The notes below the pieces were generated by a model that worked only from the letters and a program-made list of their open reading frames with translations, was not told the DNA's origin and did not search any database. The translations under genes and the position numbers were made by a program. From assembly GCA_045617525.1 (NCBI GenBank), contig JAZLIT010000210.1, positions 1-26,644 of the forward strand: DNA of 26,644 bases. Reading direction: 5' to 3'. This DNA is from JAZLIT01 sp045617525. GTDB taxonomy: Bacteria > Bacillota > Bacilli > Bacillales_A > Planococcaceae. Shown here piece by piece: positions 15,005 through 21,959 of the stretch (position 1 is the first letter of the stretch; each line of letters begins with the position of its first letter).

Positions 15005-15190
15005 TTAAATCTCTAAGAACCAAGATAGTAATTGTGAAATTCCTAAGTCAACTGCAGTAAAGAAAAGACCCATAACAATAACTGTTGAAACAACAACGAT
15101 TGTATACTTCGTCAACTCTTTACCTTTTGGCCAACTTGTTTTTCTCATTTCTGCGCCTACTTCGCGCAGGAAGTTTGTAATCTTACTCAT
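15005..15190 (-). CDS. secE: Preprotein translocase subunit SecE
   Basis: Essential clamp subunit of the SecYEG channel. The 61-residue, single-pass Gram-positive form shows the conserved amphipathic segment FLREVGAEMRKTSWPKGKEL followed by one membrane span, about residues 30-52 (TIVVVSTVIVMGLFFTAVDL). The frame also has a GTG at 15196 giving MRMSK. The GGGGG site is 10 nt from the ATG at 15190 but only 4 nt from the GTG, so the ATG is slightly favoured. It lies between rpmG and nusG, as in most Bacillota. Confidence 0.95.
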   Translation of the reverse strand: MSKITNFLREVGAEMRKTSWPKGKELTKYTIVVVSTVIVMGLFFTAVDLGISQLLSWFLEI

Positions 15191-15238
15191 TCTCACTTAA
15201 CCCCCGAACAAATCGTATAATCTATATCTATAAATCAT

Positions 15239-15385
15239 TTATAACGTTTGCTTGTGCAGTGTATGCTCATTGCAGTGCGAACAAAACTTTTTTAACTCGA
15301 GACGTTCTGTACTTCCCTCTTTAGCAGGTAATGTATAGTTTCTTGAGCCACATTTTTCACAGCTTAATACAACTTTCTTCGCCAT
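15239..15385 (-). CDS. rpmG: 50S ribosomal protein L33, zinc-binding form
   Basis: A 48-residue ribosomal protein near the large-subunit E site. The frame from the ATG at 15385 reads MAKKVVLSCEKCGSRNYTLP and ends FCSHCNEHTLHKQTL. The four cysteines at 9, 12, 35 and 38 form a zinc ribbon (the C+ paralogue, like B. subtilis RpmGB at the same locus). Such paralogues are often replaced by a zinc-free copy under zinc starvation; whether one exists here cannot be seen. An AAGGTGAT ribosome-binding site precedes the ATG, and secE follows after 48 nt. Confidence 0.96.
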   Translation of the reverse strand: MAKKVVLSCEKCGSRNYTLPAKEGSTERLELKKFCSHCNEHTLHKQTL

Positions 15386-15419
15386 GTATATCACCTTTTT
15401 TTTGCATTTTGTCTTTTCA

Positions 15420-15448
15420 AGACTATCACCTTATAATGACCGTGTCAA
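15420..15448 (-). promoter_or_regulatory. Possible promoter of rpmG-secE
   Basis: A perfect -35 TTGACA (15443-15448), a 17-nt spacer and a weak -10 TAGTCT (15420-15425, 3 of 6) lie between sigH and rpmG. It could give rpmG-secE expression independent of sigH. Confidence 0.45.
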
Positions 15449-15459
15449 TAAAGGCACAA

Positions 15460-16113
15460 CTAGCGACTTGACATTTCATCAAATTCCAAATGTCGTTCTA
15501 ATTTGCGCTTAACACGCTGCAAAGCATTGTCAATCGACTTTACATGACGGTTTAATTCCTCAGATATTTCGAAGTAAGATTGCCCCTCCAAATACCTTGC
15601 CAGAACCTGTTGTTCCAGTTCACTTAAAACTTCGGCCATTTTACGCTCTAAATGTGAAAAATCCTCACGGTTAATAAATAAATGCTCCGGATCCTCCGAA
15701 ATGGGGCTGATGATAATGTCTAATAGTGTACGTTCAGACTCTTCATCATACATTGGCTTATCAAGTGAGACATAGGAGTTAAGCGGTATATGTTTTTGCC
15801 TAGTGGCTGTTTTAATCGCTGTAATAATTTGACGCGTTACACACAGCTCCGCAAAAGCACGAAATGAGGAAAGCTTATCTCCCTTGAAATCACGAATTGC
15901 CTTATAGAGGCCAATCATGCCTTCTTGGATGATGTCTTCTTTATCCGCGCCGATCAAAAAATATGACCTTGCCTTCGACTTCACAAACAATCGGTACTTA
16001 TTTATTAAATATTCTAACGCTTCTGTGTTGCCTTGGTGGACCTGCTCAATAATCTGCTCATCCAATAATTGTTCAAACTGCTCAATCACTTGCATTTTTT
16101 CACTGTATAGCAA
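15460..16113 (-). CDS. sigH: RNA polymerase sigma factor SigH (stationary-phase/sporulation)
   Basis: Sigma-70 family factor that directs post-exponential, competence and early sporulation genes in Bacillus. Region 2 is seen in ARSYFLIGADKEDIIQEGMI and FRAFAELCVTRQIITAIKTA (promoter melting and -10 recognition). Region 4.2 is the helix-turn-helix ELNRHVKSIDNALQRVKRKL. The frame opens at GTG 16122, but that codon lies inside the GAGGTG Shine-Dalgarno. TTG at 16113, 6 nt after it, gives a 217-residue protein (B. subtilis SigH has 218). It has a sigma-A-type promoter just upstream. AbrB repression known in B. subtilis cannot be judged here. Confidence 0.95.
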   Translation of the reverse strand: MLYSEKMQVIEQFEQLLDEQIIEQVHQGNTEALEYLINKYRLFVKSKARSYFLIGADKEDIIQEGMIGLYKAIRDFKGDKLSSFRAFAELCVTRQIITAIKTATRQKHIPLNSYVSLDKPMYDEESERTLLDIIISPISEDPEHLFINREDFSHLERKMAEVLSELEQQVLARYLEGQSYFEISEELNRHVKSIDNALQRVKRKLERHLEFDEMSSR

Positions 16114-16149
16114 AAATACCACCTCAGTTACGCACGAATTATATGTGTA

Positions 16150-16178
16150 AGTATACCGTAATTGGAAAATTCGGGCAA
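16150..16178 (-). promoter_or_regulatory. Sigma-A-type promoter of sigH
   Basis: -35 TTGCCC (16173-16178, 4 of 6), a 17-nt spacer and -10 TATACT (16150-16155, 5 of 6) fill the 69-nt gap between rae1 and the sigH start. Confidence 0.7.
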
Positions 16179-16182
16179 TGAG

Positions 16183-16695
16183 TTATTTCATTCCTCTTCG
16201 CCATTTTTCAAACATAAGCTCGACATCTTTTGATAAAGGAATACGCGTTGTAGGTTTTTCGTTTTGTGTTTCCTTCACTCTGGAGGAAATTTTTTTTTGC
16301 CAAATTTTTAATTCAATCTCTAATTCCCGAGCAGATTTACGAAGGGCCCCTTGTCCAAATACAACATTTTGCTCCGTCATATCTGAGGTTGCTACATGTA
16401 TTTGAATTTTGCGCCCCTTCAACTCTTTAGATAGCTTTTCAATGCGCTCGTCTGCAGTTTCATTTTTACGTGTGTATATAACTTCTACAGAATGCTGGAT
16501 ATATAATTGCTCGTTACCTGGCACAAAGTGGGCATCAAATACGATAACCACACGCCAGTCCGAAGCAGCTTTGTACTCCGCCATTAACTCTACAAGACGA
16601 TTACGTGCATCTTCAAAGTTCGTGTCACGCAGTTCACGTAACCCTTTCCATGCACCTATCATATTGTAGCCATCGACTAGCAATATATTGTGCAT
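16183..16695 (-). CDS. rae1: NYN/PIN-domain ribosome-associated endoribonuclease Rae1 (YacP)
   Basis: YacP-family nuclease; the B. subtilis member Rae1 cuts mRNA in the ribosomal A site. The 170 residues equal the B. subtilis length. The PIN-like core shows ILLVDGYNMIGAW (acidic residue D8), the central VVIVFDAHFVPG and HVATSDMTEQNVVFGQGA. The ATG at 16695 lies 6 nt after the rlmB stop, and only a weak GGA element precedes it, so translation is probably coupled to rlmB. It lies between rlmB and sigH, as in other Bacillales. Confidence 0.92.
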   Translation of the reverse strand: MHNILLVDGYNMIGAWKGLRELRDTNFEDARNRLVELMAEYKAASDWRVVIVFDAHFVPGNEQLYIQHSVEVIYTRKNETADERIEKLSKELKGRKIQIHVATSDMTEQNVVFGQGALRKSARELEIELKIWQKKISSRVKETQNEKPTTRIPLSKDVELMFEKWRRGMK

Positions 16696-16701
16696 AGATG
16701 T

Positions 16702-17574
16702 TTATCCGTTCTGGTCGTTACGCTTACGGTATACTTCATACATAAGCAATGCCGCTGCAACTGATGCATTTAATGATGTAACATGTCCAACCATTGGTAA
16801 GTTATAAAGGAAATCACATTTATCTTTTAATAAACGGGCCATCCCTTTTCCTTCGCTACCAATAATAATTGCGAGTGGTAATGTTGCGTCCATTTTACGG
16901 TAATCGACTGAGCCTTTTGCATCCGTTCCTGCAATCCAAACGCCGCGATCTTTTAATTCATCTACTGTTTGCGCTAAATTTGTGACACGTACGACAGGTA
17001 CATGCTCAATCGCACCTGTAGAAGATTTCGCTACAACAGCCGTTAAGCCAACTGCGCGACGCTTAGGAATAATAATTCCGTGTACGCCAATTGCATCAGC
17101 TGTACGCATAATTGAACCTAGGTTATGTGGATCTTCTAATTCATCCAAAATTAAGAAGAATGGATCTTCATTTTTTGCTGTTGCTGCCGCGAATAAATCA
17201 TCAATTTCTGCATAGTTATATGCTGCTACTGATGCTACGATTCCTTGGTGATTTGAATCCGTTAAATTATCTACTTTTGATTTCGGTACAAATTGCACTA
17301 AGACGCCGCGCTCACGTGCTAAATCAAGAAGCTCATTAACACCCGTTTTCTTTACGCCTTCAGCAATCCAAATTTTATTAATTTCACGACCTGCACGTAA
17401 TGCTTCTAGTACTGGGTTTTTACCCCCGATCATTTCACCTGTTTGCTCTACCTCTTGTGCTGCTACTTGTGCTTCTGAAACTTGAGGTGCTTTCTCTACT
17501 CGTGGTGCTTTCTCTACTCGTGGTGCTCTCGGTCCTTTTGATGTTTTCGGGCCGTAATTTCGTTTTTCTCTCAT
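16702..17574 (-). CDS. rlmB: 23S rRNA (guanosine-2'-O-)-methyltransferase RlmB (TrmH/SPOUT family)
   Basis: SPOUT methyltransferase that in the RlmB group methylates the 2'-OH of G2251 (E. coli numbering) in 23S rRNA. The 290 residues have the L30e-like substrate-binding domain, starting GKNPVLEALRAGREINKIWI at about 52. The three SPOUT motifs are NLGSIMRTADAIG, IIGSEGKGMARL and SLNASVAAALLMYEVYRKR. The first 50 or so residues are an extra charged, low-complexity tail with APRVEK repeated. The ATG at 17574 follows AAGGAGTG, which overlaps the end of mrnC. Enzyme class is certain; the exact target is inferred from family and synteny (B. subtilis yacO). Confidence 0.94.
   Translation of the reverse strand: MREKRNYGPKTSKGPRAPRVEKAPRVEKAPQVSEAQVAAQEVEQTGEMIGGKNPVLEALRAGREINKIWIAEGVKKTGVNELLDLARERGVLVQFVPKSKVDNLTDSNHQGIVASVAAYNYAEIDDLFAAATAKNEDPFFLILDELEDPHNLGSIMRTADAIGVHGIIIPKRRAVGLTAVVAKSSTGAIEHVPVVRVTNLAQTVDELKDRGVWIAGTDAKGSVDYRKMDATLPLAIIIGSEGKGMARLLKDKCDFLYNLPMVGHVTSLNASVAAALLMYEVYRKRNDQNG
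17486..17533 (-). repeat. 18-bp in-frame tandem repeat in rlmB
   Basis: GGTGCTTTCTCTACTCGT (plus strand) occurs twice exactly at 17486-17503 and 17504-17521, with a partial third copy to about 17533. It encodes APRVEK units in the disordered N-terminus of RlmB. Being a multiple of three, copy number can change without frameshift. Confidence 0.85.
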
Positions 17575-17579
17575 TTTTA

Positions 17580-17993
17580 TTACACTCCTTTTGGCTGTTC
17601 GATTATTTCAATCGCATAGTCAATAATTTCATTTACTCGATCATGCTGCTTTGTCAAAAATAAGCTCCCTAGTATGGCCTCAAAGCCTGAACTATTTCGG
17701 TACGTCTGCACATCGGTGTTTTTTGGGACAGAGCCCGATTTTGCATTACGTCCACGACGGAATACAGCGAGCTCTTCCTCAGTTAAAAATTCTTCTTCTC
17801 TCATACGGTGCACAATATTTGATTGTGCCTTTGCTGAAACGTACTTTGTCGCCTCACGGTGAAGGGTATTTGGCTTAACGCGCCCCATAATTAGCAAGTG
17901 CTCCCGAATGCGCTGTTCAAGCACGGCATCGCCCATATAGGCTAACGCTAATGCGTTTAATTGTTTTACGTCCTCTACTCGAAGTCCACTCAT
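17580..17993 (-). CDS. mrnC: Mini-ribonuclease III (MrnC)
   Basis: Dimeric RNase III-like enzyme without a double-stranded-RNA-binding domain; in B. subtilis it matures the ends of 23S rRNA. The 137 residues carry the RNase III signature LALAYMGDAVLEQRIREHL (about 14-32), with catalytic acidic residues, and the second acidic helix SSGFEAILGSLFLTK (about 103-117). The ATG is 1 nt after the cysS stop, so the two are probably translationally coupled. The stop overlaps the rlmB Shine-Dalgarno. Confidence 0.95.
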   Translation of the reverse strand: MSGLRVEDVKQLNALALAYMGDAVLEQRIREHLLIMGRVKPNTLHREATKYVSAKAQSNIVHRMREEEFLTEEELAVFRRGRNAKSGSVPKNTDVQTYRNSSGFEAILGSLFLTKQHDRVNEIIDYAIEIIEQPKGV

Positions 17994-17994
17994 A

Positions 17995-19398
17995 CTACTG
18001 ACCTCGTTTCCAACGTGTACCTTGACGCGTATCTTCTAAAACAATATTCATACTTAAAAGGTGCTGGCGAATTTCATCTGAACGTTCAAAGTCACGGTTT
18101 TTACGCGCTGCAATACGCTCTTCTAATAGCGCCTCTATTTCTTCATCAAGCAGCTCAATCTCTGCAGCTAATTTAATACCTAGTACATCACTTAATTGAT
18201 CTAACGTTTGCAGGAACGCTTTTAGCACTTCTTCTGTCGTGTTTGCCTCTGTTAAATACACATTTGCTAAGCGCGCAAGCTCGAATAAAACGGTAACTGC
18301 ATTCGCTGTGTTAAAGTCATCGTTCATCGCTTCTTCAAATAATTGCTTTTGCTCCGCGATTTTCGCAACCCATTCTTCTCCAGCTTCTGCTAAGTTTGCA
18401 GTAGCTGTTAAACGGTGCTGGACGTTGGCATATGCTGTACGAATACGCTCTAAGCCATTTTGGGCAGCTTCCACTAAATCCTGCGCAAAGTTAATTGGGT
18501 TACGATAGTGCACAGAAAGCATGAAGAAACGTAGCACTTGTGGATCGATTTGCTTACGAATATCGTTTACAAGAACGAAATTCCCTAGTGATTTGGACAT
18601 TTTTTCATTATCAATATTAATATACCCATTATGCATCCAGTAGCGTGCGAATTGTTTGTCGTTATGTGCTTCTGATTGCGCAATTTCATTTTCATGGTGA
18701 GGGAATGTTAAATCTTGGCCACCTGCGTGGATATCAATTGTGTCACCTAGATGCTCACGTGCCATTACTGAACATTCAATATGCCAGCCTGGTCGACCGT
18801 CGCCCCATGGTGAAGCCCAGAAAATTTCGCCTGGTTTTACTGCTTTCCATAATGCGAAATCAAGTGGATCTTCTTTTTTCTCGCCCGTTTCGATACGTGC
18901 CCCTACTTTTAAATCATCTACTGATTGGTGTGATAATTTACCATAGCCTTCGAACTTACGTGTACGGTAGTAAACATCCCCTTGTGACTCATAGGCATAT
19001 TCTTTTTCCACTAACACTTTGATAAATTCGATAATGTCATCCATATGCTCTGTTACGCGTGGATGGGCATCTGCTTTTTTGCAGCCAAGTGCAGTAATAT
19101 CCTCAAAGTATGCATCGATAAAACGCTCCGTTAATTCAAAAACTTCCTCACCTAATTCATTTGCAGCTTTAATGATTTTATCGTCAACGTCTGTAAAGTT
19201 CGACACGAATTTCACATCATAGCCAGCATATTGGAAATAGCGGCGCACTGTATCATAAACGATTACGGGACGTGAATTTCCAATGTGGATGTAGTTATAT
19301 ACAGTTGGCCCACATACATACATTTTCACTTTACCTTCCTCTAAAGGCACAAACGGTTCTTTTTGACGTGTTAATGAGTTGAAAATTTGAATTGTCAT
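17995..19398 (-). CDS. cysS: Cysteinyl-tRNA synthetase
   Basis: Class I synthetase charging tRNA-Cys. The 467 residues include KMYVCGPTVYNYIHIGNSRP, with zinc ligand C29 and the HIGH-type HIGN at 38-41. WHIECSVMAREHLG and GGQDLTFPHHENEIAQSEA carry further zinc and substrate residues, and EKMSKSLGNF is the KMSKS loop. The C-terminal DALR/anticodon domain is present. The ATG at 19398 follows AAAGGAGAAG. It is the first gene after a cysteine-specific T-box leader. In B. subtilis the same T-box controls cysE-cysS, and cysE sits between gltX and cysS; here cysE is absent. Confidence 0.98.
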   Translation of the reverse strand: MTIQIFNSLTRQKEPFVPLEEGKVKMYVCGPTVYNYIHIGNSRPVIVYDTVRRYFQYAGYDVKFVSNFTDVDDKIIKAANELGEEVFELTERFIDAYFEDITALGCKKADAHPRVTEHMDDIIEFIKVLVEKEYAYESQGDVYYRTRKFEGYGKLSHQSVDDLKVGARIETGEKKEDPLDFALWKAVKPGEIFWASPWGDGRPGWHIECSVMAREHLGDTIDIHAGGQDLTFPHHENEIAQSEAHNDKQFARYWMHNGYINIDNEKMSKSLGNFVLVNDIRKQIDPQVLRFFMLSVHYRNPINFAQDLVEAAQNGLERIRTAYANVQHRLTATANLAEAGEEWVAKIAEQKQLFEEAMNDDFNTANAVTVLFELARLANVYLTEANTTEEVLKAFLQTLDQLSDVLGIKLAAEIELLDEEIEALLEERIAARKNRDFERSDEIRQHLLSMNIVLEDTRQGTRWKRGQ

Positions 19399-19435
19399 GA
19401 ATTTCTTCTCCTTTATTTAGACAAATTTCTATATA

Positions 19436-19722
19436 AATAAAAAAATAAAAAGCGCCCCTGTTTTTCCCTTACTTAAAGGAAAAACAGAGACGCTAAAAAA
19501 TTGCGTGGTTCCACTCTGATTGAAGGGTTTAATCCCTTCCACTCAAGCGTCCTATAACGTGGACGAACCCGACTTAGCCTACTTAAAATTTCAGCAAAGT
19601 GCTCAAAGGTGCATTTCTGTATCGTAGTGGCCCGGACTACTTTCAGCCAAGTGATAGTCCTCTCTAATAAAGAGCGTGCAATACATACTTCTCCTTCTCA
19701 ACGCATTGAAGTATATCAAATG
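19436..19722 (-). ncRNA. T-box riboswitch, cysteine-specific (tRNA-Cys sensing)
   Basis: Leader that lets uncharged tRNA-Cys switch on cysS. Seen in order on the minus strand: Stem I with an AGTA segment near its base, and distal stem GGACTA/TAGTCC (19634-19660). The specifier codon TGC in AAATGCACC lies at 19611-19613. Stem III is GAAGGG/CCCTTC (19522-19539), and the T-box sequence AGAGTGGAACCACGC is at 19503-19517. The bulge TGGA pairs with 3' ACCU of tRNA-Cys, whose discriminator base is U, so codon and discriminator agree. A terminator follows. Ends are approximate. Confidence 0.95.
19441..19494 (-). terminator. Terminator of the cysS T-box
   Basis: AGCGTCTCTGTTTTTCC pairs with GGGAAAAACAGGGGCGCT (19451-19494) around a short A/T loop and runs into TTTTTATTTTTTT on the minus strand. 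Its 5' arm begins right after the T-box sequence, as expected for mutually exclusive antiterminator and terminator folds. Confidence 0.92.
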
Positions 19723-19729
19723 TACATTT

Positions 19730-19757
19730 ATTGTACCTTTTTCTATTTAAAAATCAA
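19730..19757 (-). promoter_or_regulatory. Promoter of the T-box-cysS operon
   Basis: -35 TTGATT (19752-19757, 4 of 6), a 16-nt spacer and -10 TACAAT (19730-19735, 5 of 6) lie directly after the gltX stop, just upstream of Stem I. Confidence 0.6.
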
Positions 19758-19765
19758 CTTATTTG

Positions 19766-21226
19766 CTAGTTCGCAAACTTTTCTACGCGTGCGATTGCTT
19801 TTTCTTTACCGATTAATGAAATCGCATCCGGCAATTCTGGACCATGTGTTTGGCCAGTTGTTACTACACGGATTGGCATGAATAGATTTTTACCTTTTGC
19901 ACCCGTTGCTTTTTGAACTTCTTTGATTGCCGCTTTAATTGAAGCTGCATCGAATGACTCTAAAGCTTCAAGTTGCACTTTGAATTCAGCCATAACTGCT
20001 GGCACCATTTCACCTGCTAAAACTTCTTTTGCTTCTTCATCATATTGGATTTCATCATTGAAAAATAGGCTTGTTAGCTCAACGATTTCTTCCCCAAAGC
20101 TCATTTGCTCATGGTAAAGGCCGATTACAGCAGCTGCCCAAGCATGTTGTTCTTCTGTTAATTCAGCAGGTAATACCCCCGCTTTTTGAAGATGTGGTAA
20201 AGCTAATGCCACTACGTCTTCGCGAGACATTTTTTTGATGTATTGATTGTTCATCCAAGTAAGCTTTGTTTTGTCGAACATAGATGGTGATTTAGAAAGA
20301 CGTTTTTCATCAAATAATTGAATAAATTCGTCGTGAGAGAAGATTTCGTCTTCCCCTTCTGGAGACCATCCAAGTAAGCCGAAGAAATTGAACATCGCTT
20401 CTGGTAAATAGCCCATATCTTTATATTGTGCAACGAATTGAATAATTGATTCGTCACGTTTTGATAATTTTTTGCGGTCTTCATTTACGATTAATGTCAT
20501 GTGACCGTATGCAGGATATTCCCAACCAAATGAATCGAAAATCATCATTTGTTTTGGTGTGTTTGAAAGATGCTCTTCACCACGGAATACATGCGTAATG
20601 TCCATGAAATGATCATCTAAAACTACGGCATAGTTATACGTTGGGATACCATTTGCTTTTACAAGAACCCAATCACCGATGTCTTTTGATTCAAACGTTA
20701 CTTCCCCGCGCACTAAGTCAGTGAATTTATACGTTGTGTCAGCTGGTACGCGCATACGGATTGTGTACGCTTCGCCTGCTGCCTCTTTTGCTGCTACTTC
20801 ATCAGCTGTTAGGTTACGGCAAGTACCGTCGTAGTTTGGTGCGGCAACGCCTGCTGCTTTTTGCGCGTCACGAGATGCCTCTAATTTTTCTGAAGAACAG
20901 AAACATTTATAAGCTTGGCCCGCTTCTAGCATTTGCTCAGCGTGTTTTGTGTAAATATCTAAACGCTCCATTTGGCGGTAAGGCGCATATGGACCACCGA
21001 TATCAATTGATTCATCCGGTGTAATACCTAACCAGCGTAGGTTATCAAGTTGAGATGCTTCCCCGCCCTCTACGTTACGCTCGATATCTGTATCTTCAAT
21101 ACGTACGATAAATTTCCCGTTATGGTGTTTTGCATATAAATAGTTGAATAACGCTGTACGCGCTCCACCGATGTGTAAAAATCCAGTTGGAGATGGCGCA
21201 TAACGAACACGAACTTCTTTTGTCAT
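19766..21226 (-). CDS. gltX: Glutamyl-tRNA synthetase
   Basis: Class I synthetase charging tRNA-Glu; in Bacillus relatives it is non-discriminating and also glutamylates tRNA-Gln for the GatCAB route (inferred here). The 486 residues begin MTKEVRVRYAPSPTGFLHIG, with the HIGH motif HIGG at 18-21. FVRIEDTD-type residues (IVRIEDTDIERN) and a short cysteine-containing insert YKCFCSSEKLEA follow, then DRKKLSKRDES as the KMSKS loop. AGGAGG precedes the ATG. A TAAAAT -10-like element lies about 35 nt upstream in the 120-nt gap after ispF, but its -35 is poor. No T-box precedes it. Confidence 0.98.
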   Translation of the reverse strand: MTKEVRVRYAPSPTGFLHIGGARTALFNYLYAKHHNGKFIVRIEDTDIERNVEGGEASQLDNLRWLGITPDESIDIGGPYAPYRQMERLDIYTKHAEQMLEAGQAYKCFCSSEKLEASRDAQKAAGVAAPNYDGTCRNLTADEVAAKEAAGEAYTIRMRVPADTTYKFTDLVRGEVTFESKDIGDWVLVKANGIPTYNYAVVLDDHFMDITHVFRGEEHLSNTPKQMMIFDSFGWEYPAYGHMTLIVNEDRKKLSKRDESIIQFVAQYKDMGYLPEAMFNFFGLLGWSPEGEDEIFSHDEFIQLFDEKRLSKSPSMFDKTKLTWMNNQYIKKMSREDVVALALPHLQKAGVLPAELTEEQHAWAAAVIGLYHEQMSFGEEIVELTSLFFNDEIQYDEEAKEVLAGEMVPAVMAEFKVQLEALESFDAASIKAAIKEVQKATGAKGKNLFMPIRVVTTGQTHGPELPDAISLIGKEKAIARVEKFAN

Positions 21227-21346
21227 GTGAATTGCCTCCTAGTTTTCGATCAAAAATTACTTCGTTCATTTTACCACTGTGTTTTCAGAAAGAAAAGCGG
21301 TGTATAGGGATTGATAGGCATTTCCCATCACTTTTCTTCGCTGAAA

Positions 21347-21823
21347 TTATTTTTTTATTAATAAAATCGTAGCCATTGCAGCAATTCCTTCTTCACGACC
21401 CACAAAACCAAGGCGCTCCGTAGTCGTTGCTTTTACATTTACTTGTGACGCGTCAGCATTCATTAATTCCGCGATGCGATTTTGCATTTGCGTAATATAC
21501 GGCGCCATTTTAGGACGCTGTGCCATAATTGTTGCATCGACGTTGCCTAATGTATACCCTCTATCCTCAACGATTTTCCAAATAAATTGTAGCAACTTAG
21601 CAGAGTCTGCATCTTTCCACTCAGGATCTGTATCAGGGAAATGACGCCCGATATCACCTTCACCAATCGCACCTAACGCAGCATCTGTAATTGTGTGTAA
21701 TAAAACATCTGCATCAGAGTGACCTAATAGACCGCGCTCATGTGGAATCGTAATACCACCTAAAATTAATGGACGTCCTTCAGCAAATTCATGAACGTCA
21801 AAGCCTTGTCCAATTCGAAACAT
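21347..21823 (-). CDS. ispF: 2-C-methyl-D-erythritol 2,4-cyclodiphosphate synthase
   Basis: MEP-pathway enzyme that cyclises CDP-ME 2-phosphate to ME-cyclodiphosphate, releasing CMP, on the way to isoprenoids. The 158-residue trimer-forming protein shows GQGFDVHEF, LLGHSDADVLLHTITDAAL, IGRHFPDTDPEWKDADS and KATTTERLGFVGREEGI. Zinc ligands D9, H11 and H43 are present. In B. subtilis ispD and ispF are adjacent. Here they are split by a SWIM gene on the opposite strand, so ispF must use a promoter in the 136-nt divergent gap. Confidence 0.97.
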   Translation of the reverse strand: MFRIGQGFDVHEFAEGRPLILGGITIPHERGLLGHSDADVLLHTITDAALGAIGEGDIGRHFPDTDPEWKDADSAKLLQFIWKIVEDRGYTLGNVDATIMAQRPKMAPYITQMQNRIAELMNADASQVNVKATTTERLGFVGREEGIAAMATILLIKK

Positions 21824-21901
21824 ATAAAAACTTCCTTTACTGTTTAATTAATATAAGGGTAGTGTACCATAATTACGCAAATTACCGCGTATGGAAGCTA
21901 G

Positions 21902-21930
21902 TTCATACTTGGGTAGGCTTTTGATATACT
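21902..21930 (+). promoter_or_regulatory. Promoter of the SWIM zinc-finger gene
   Basis: -35 TTCATA (21902-21907, 4 of 6), a 17-nt spacer and -10 TATACT (21925-21930, 5 of 6) lie 30 nt before the start codon, followed by the AAGGTAGGTG ribosome-binding site. Confidence 0.6.
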
Positions 21931-21959
21931 TTAATTAATATCAGAAGGTAGGTGTAACA

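Noticed and set aside
21270..21346. Possible terminator after ispF (AGAAAAG/CTTTTCT arms)
   Set aside because: The arms are separated by more than 30 nt and have mismatches; too weak to list as a feature.
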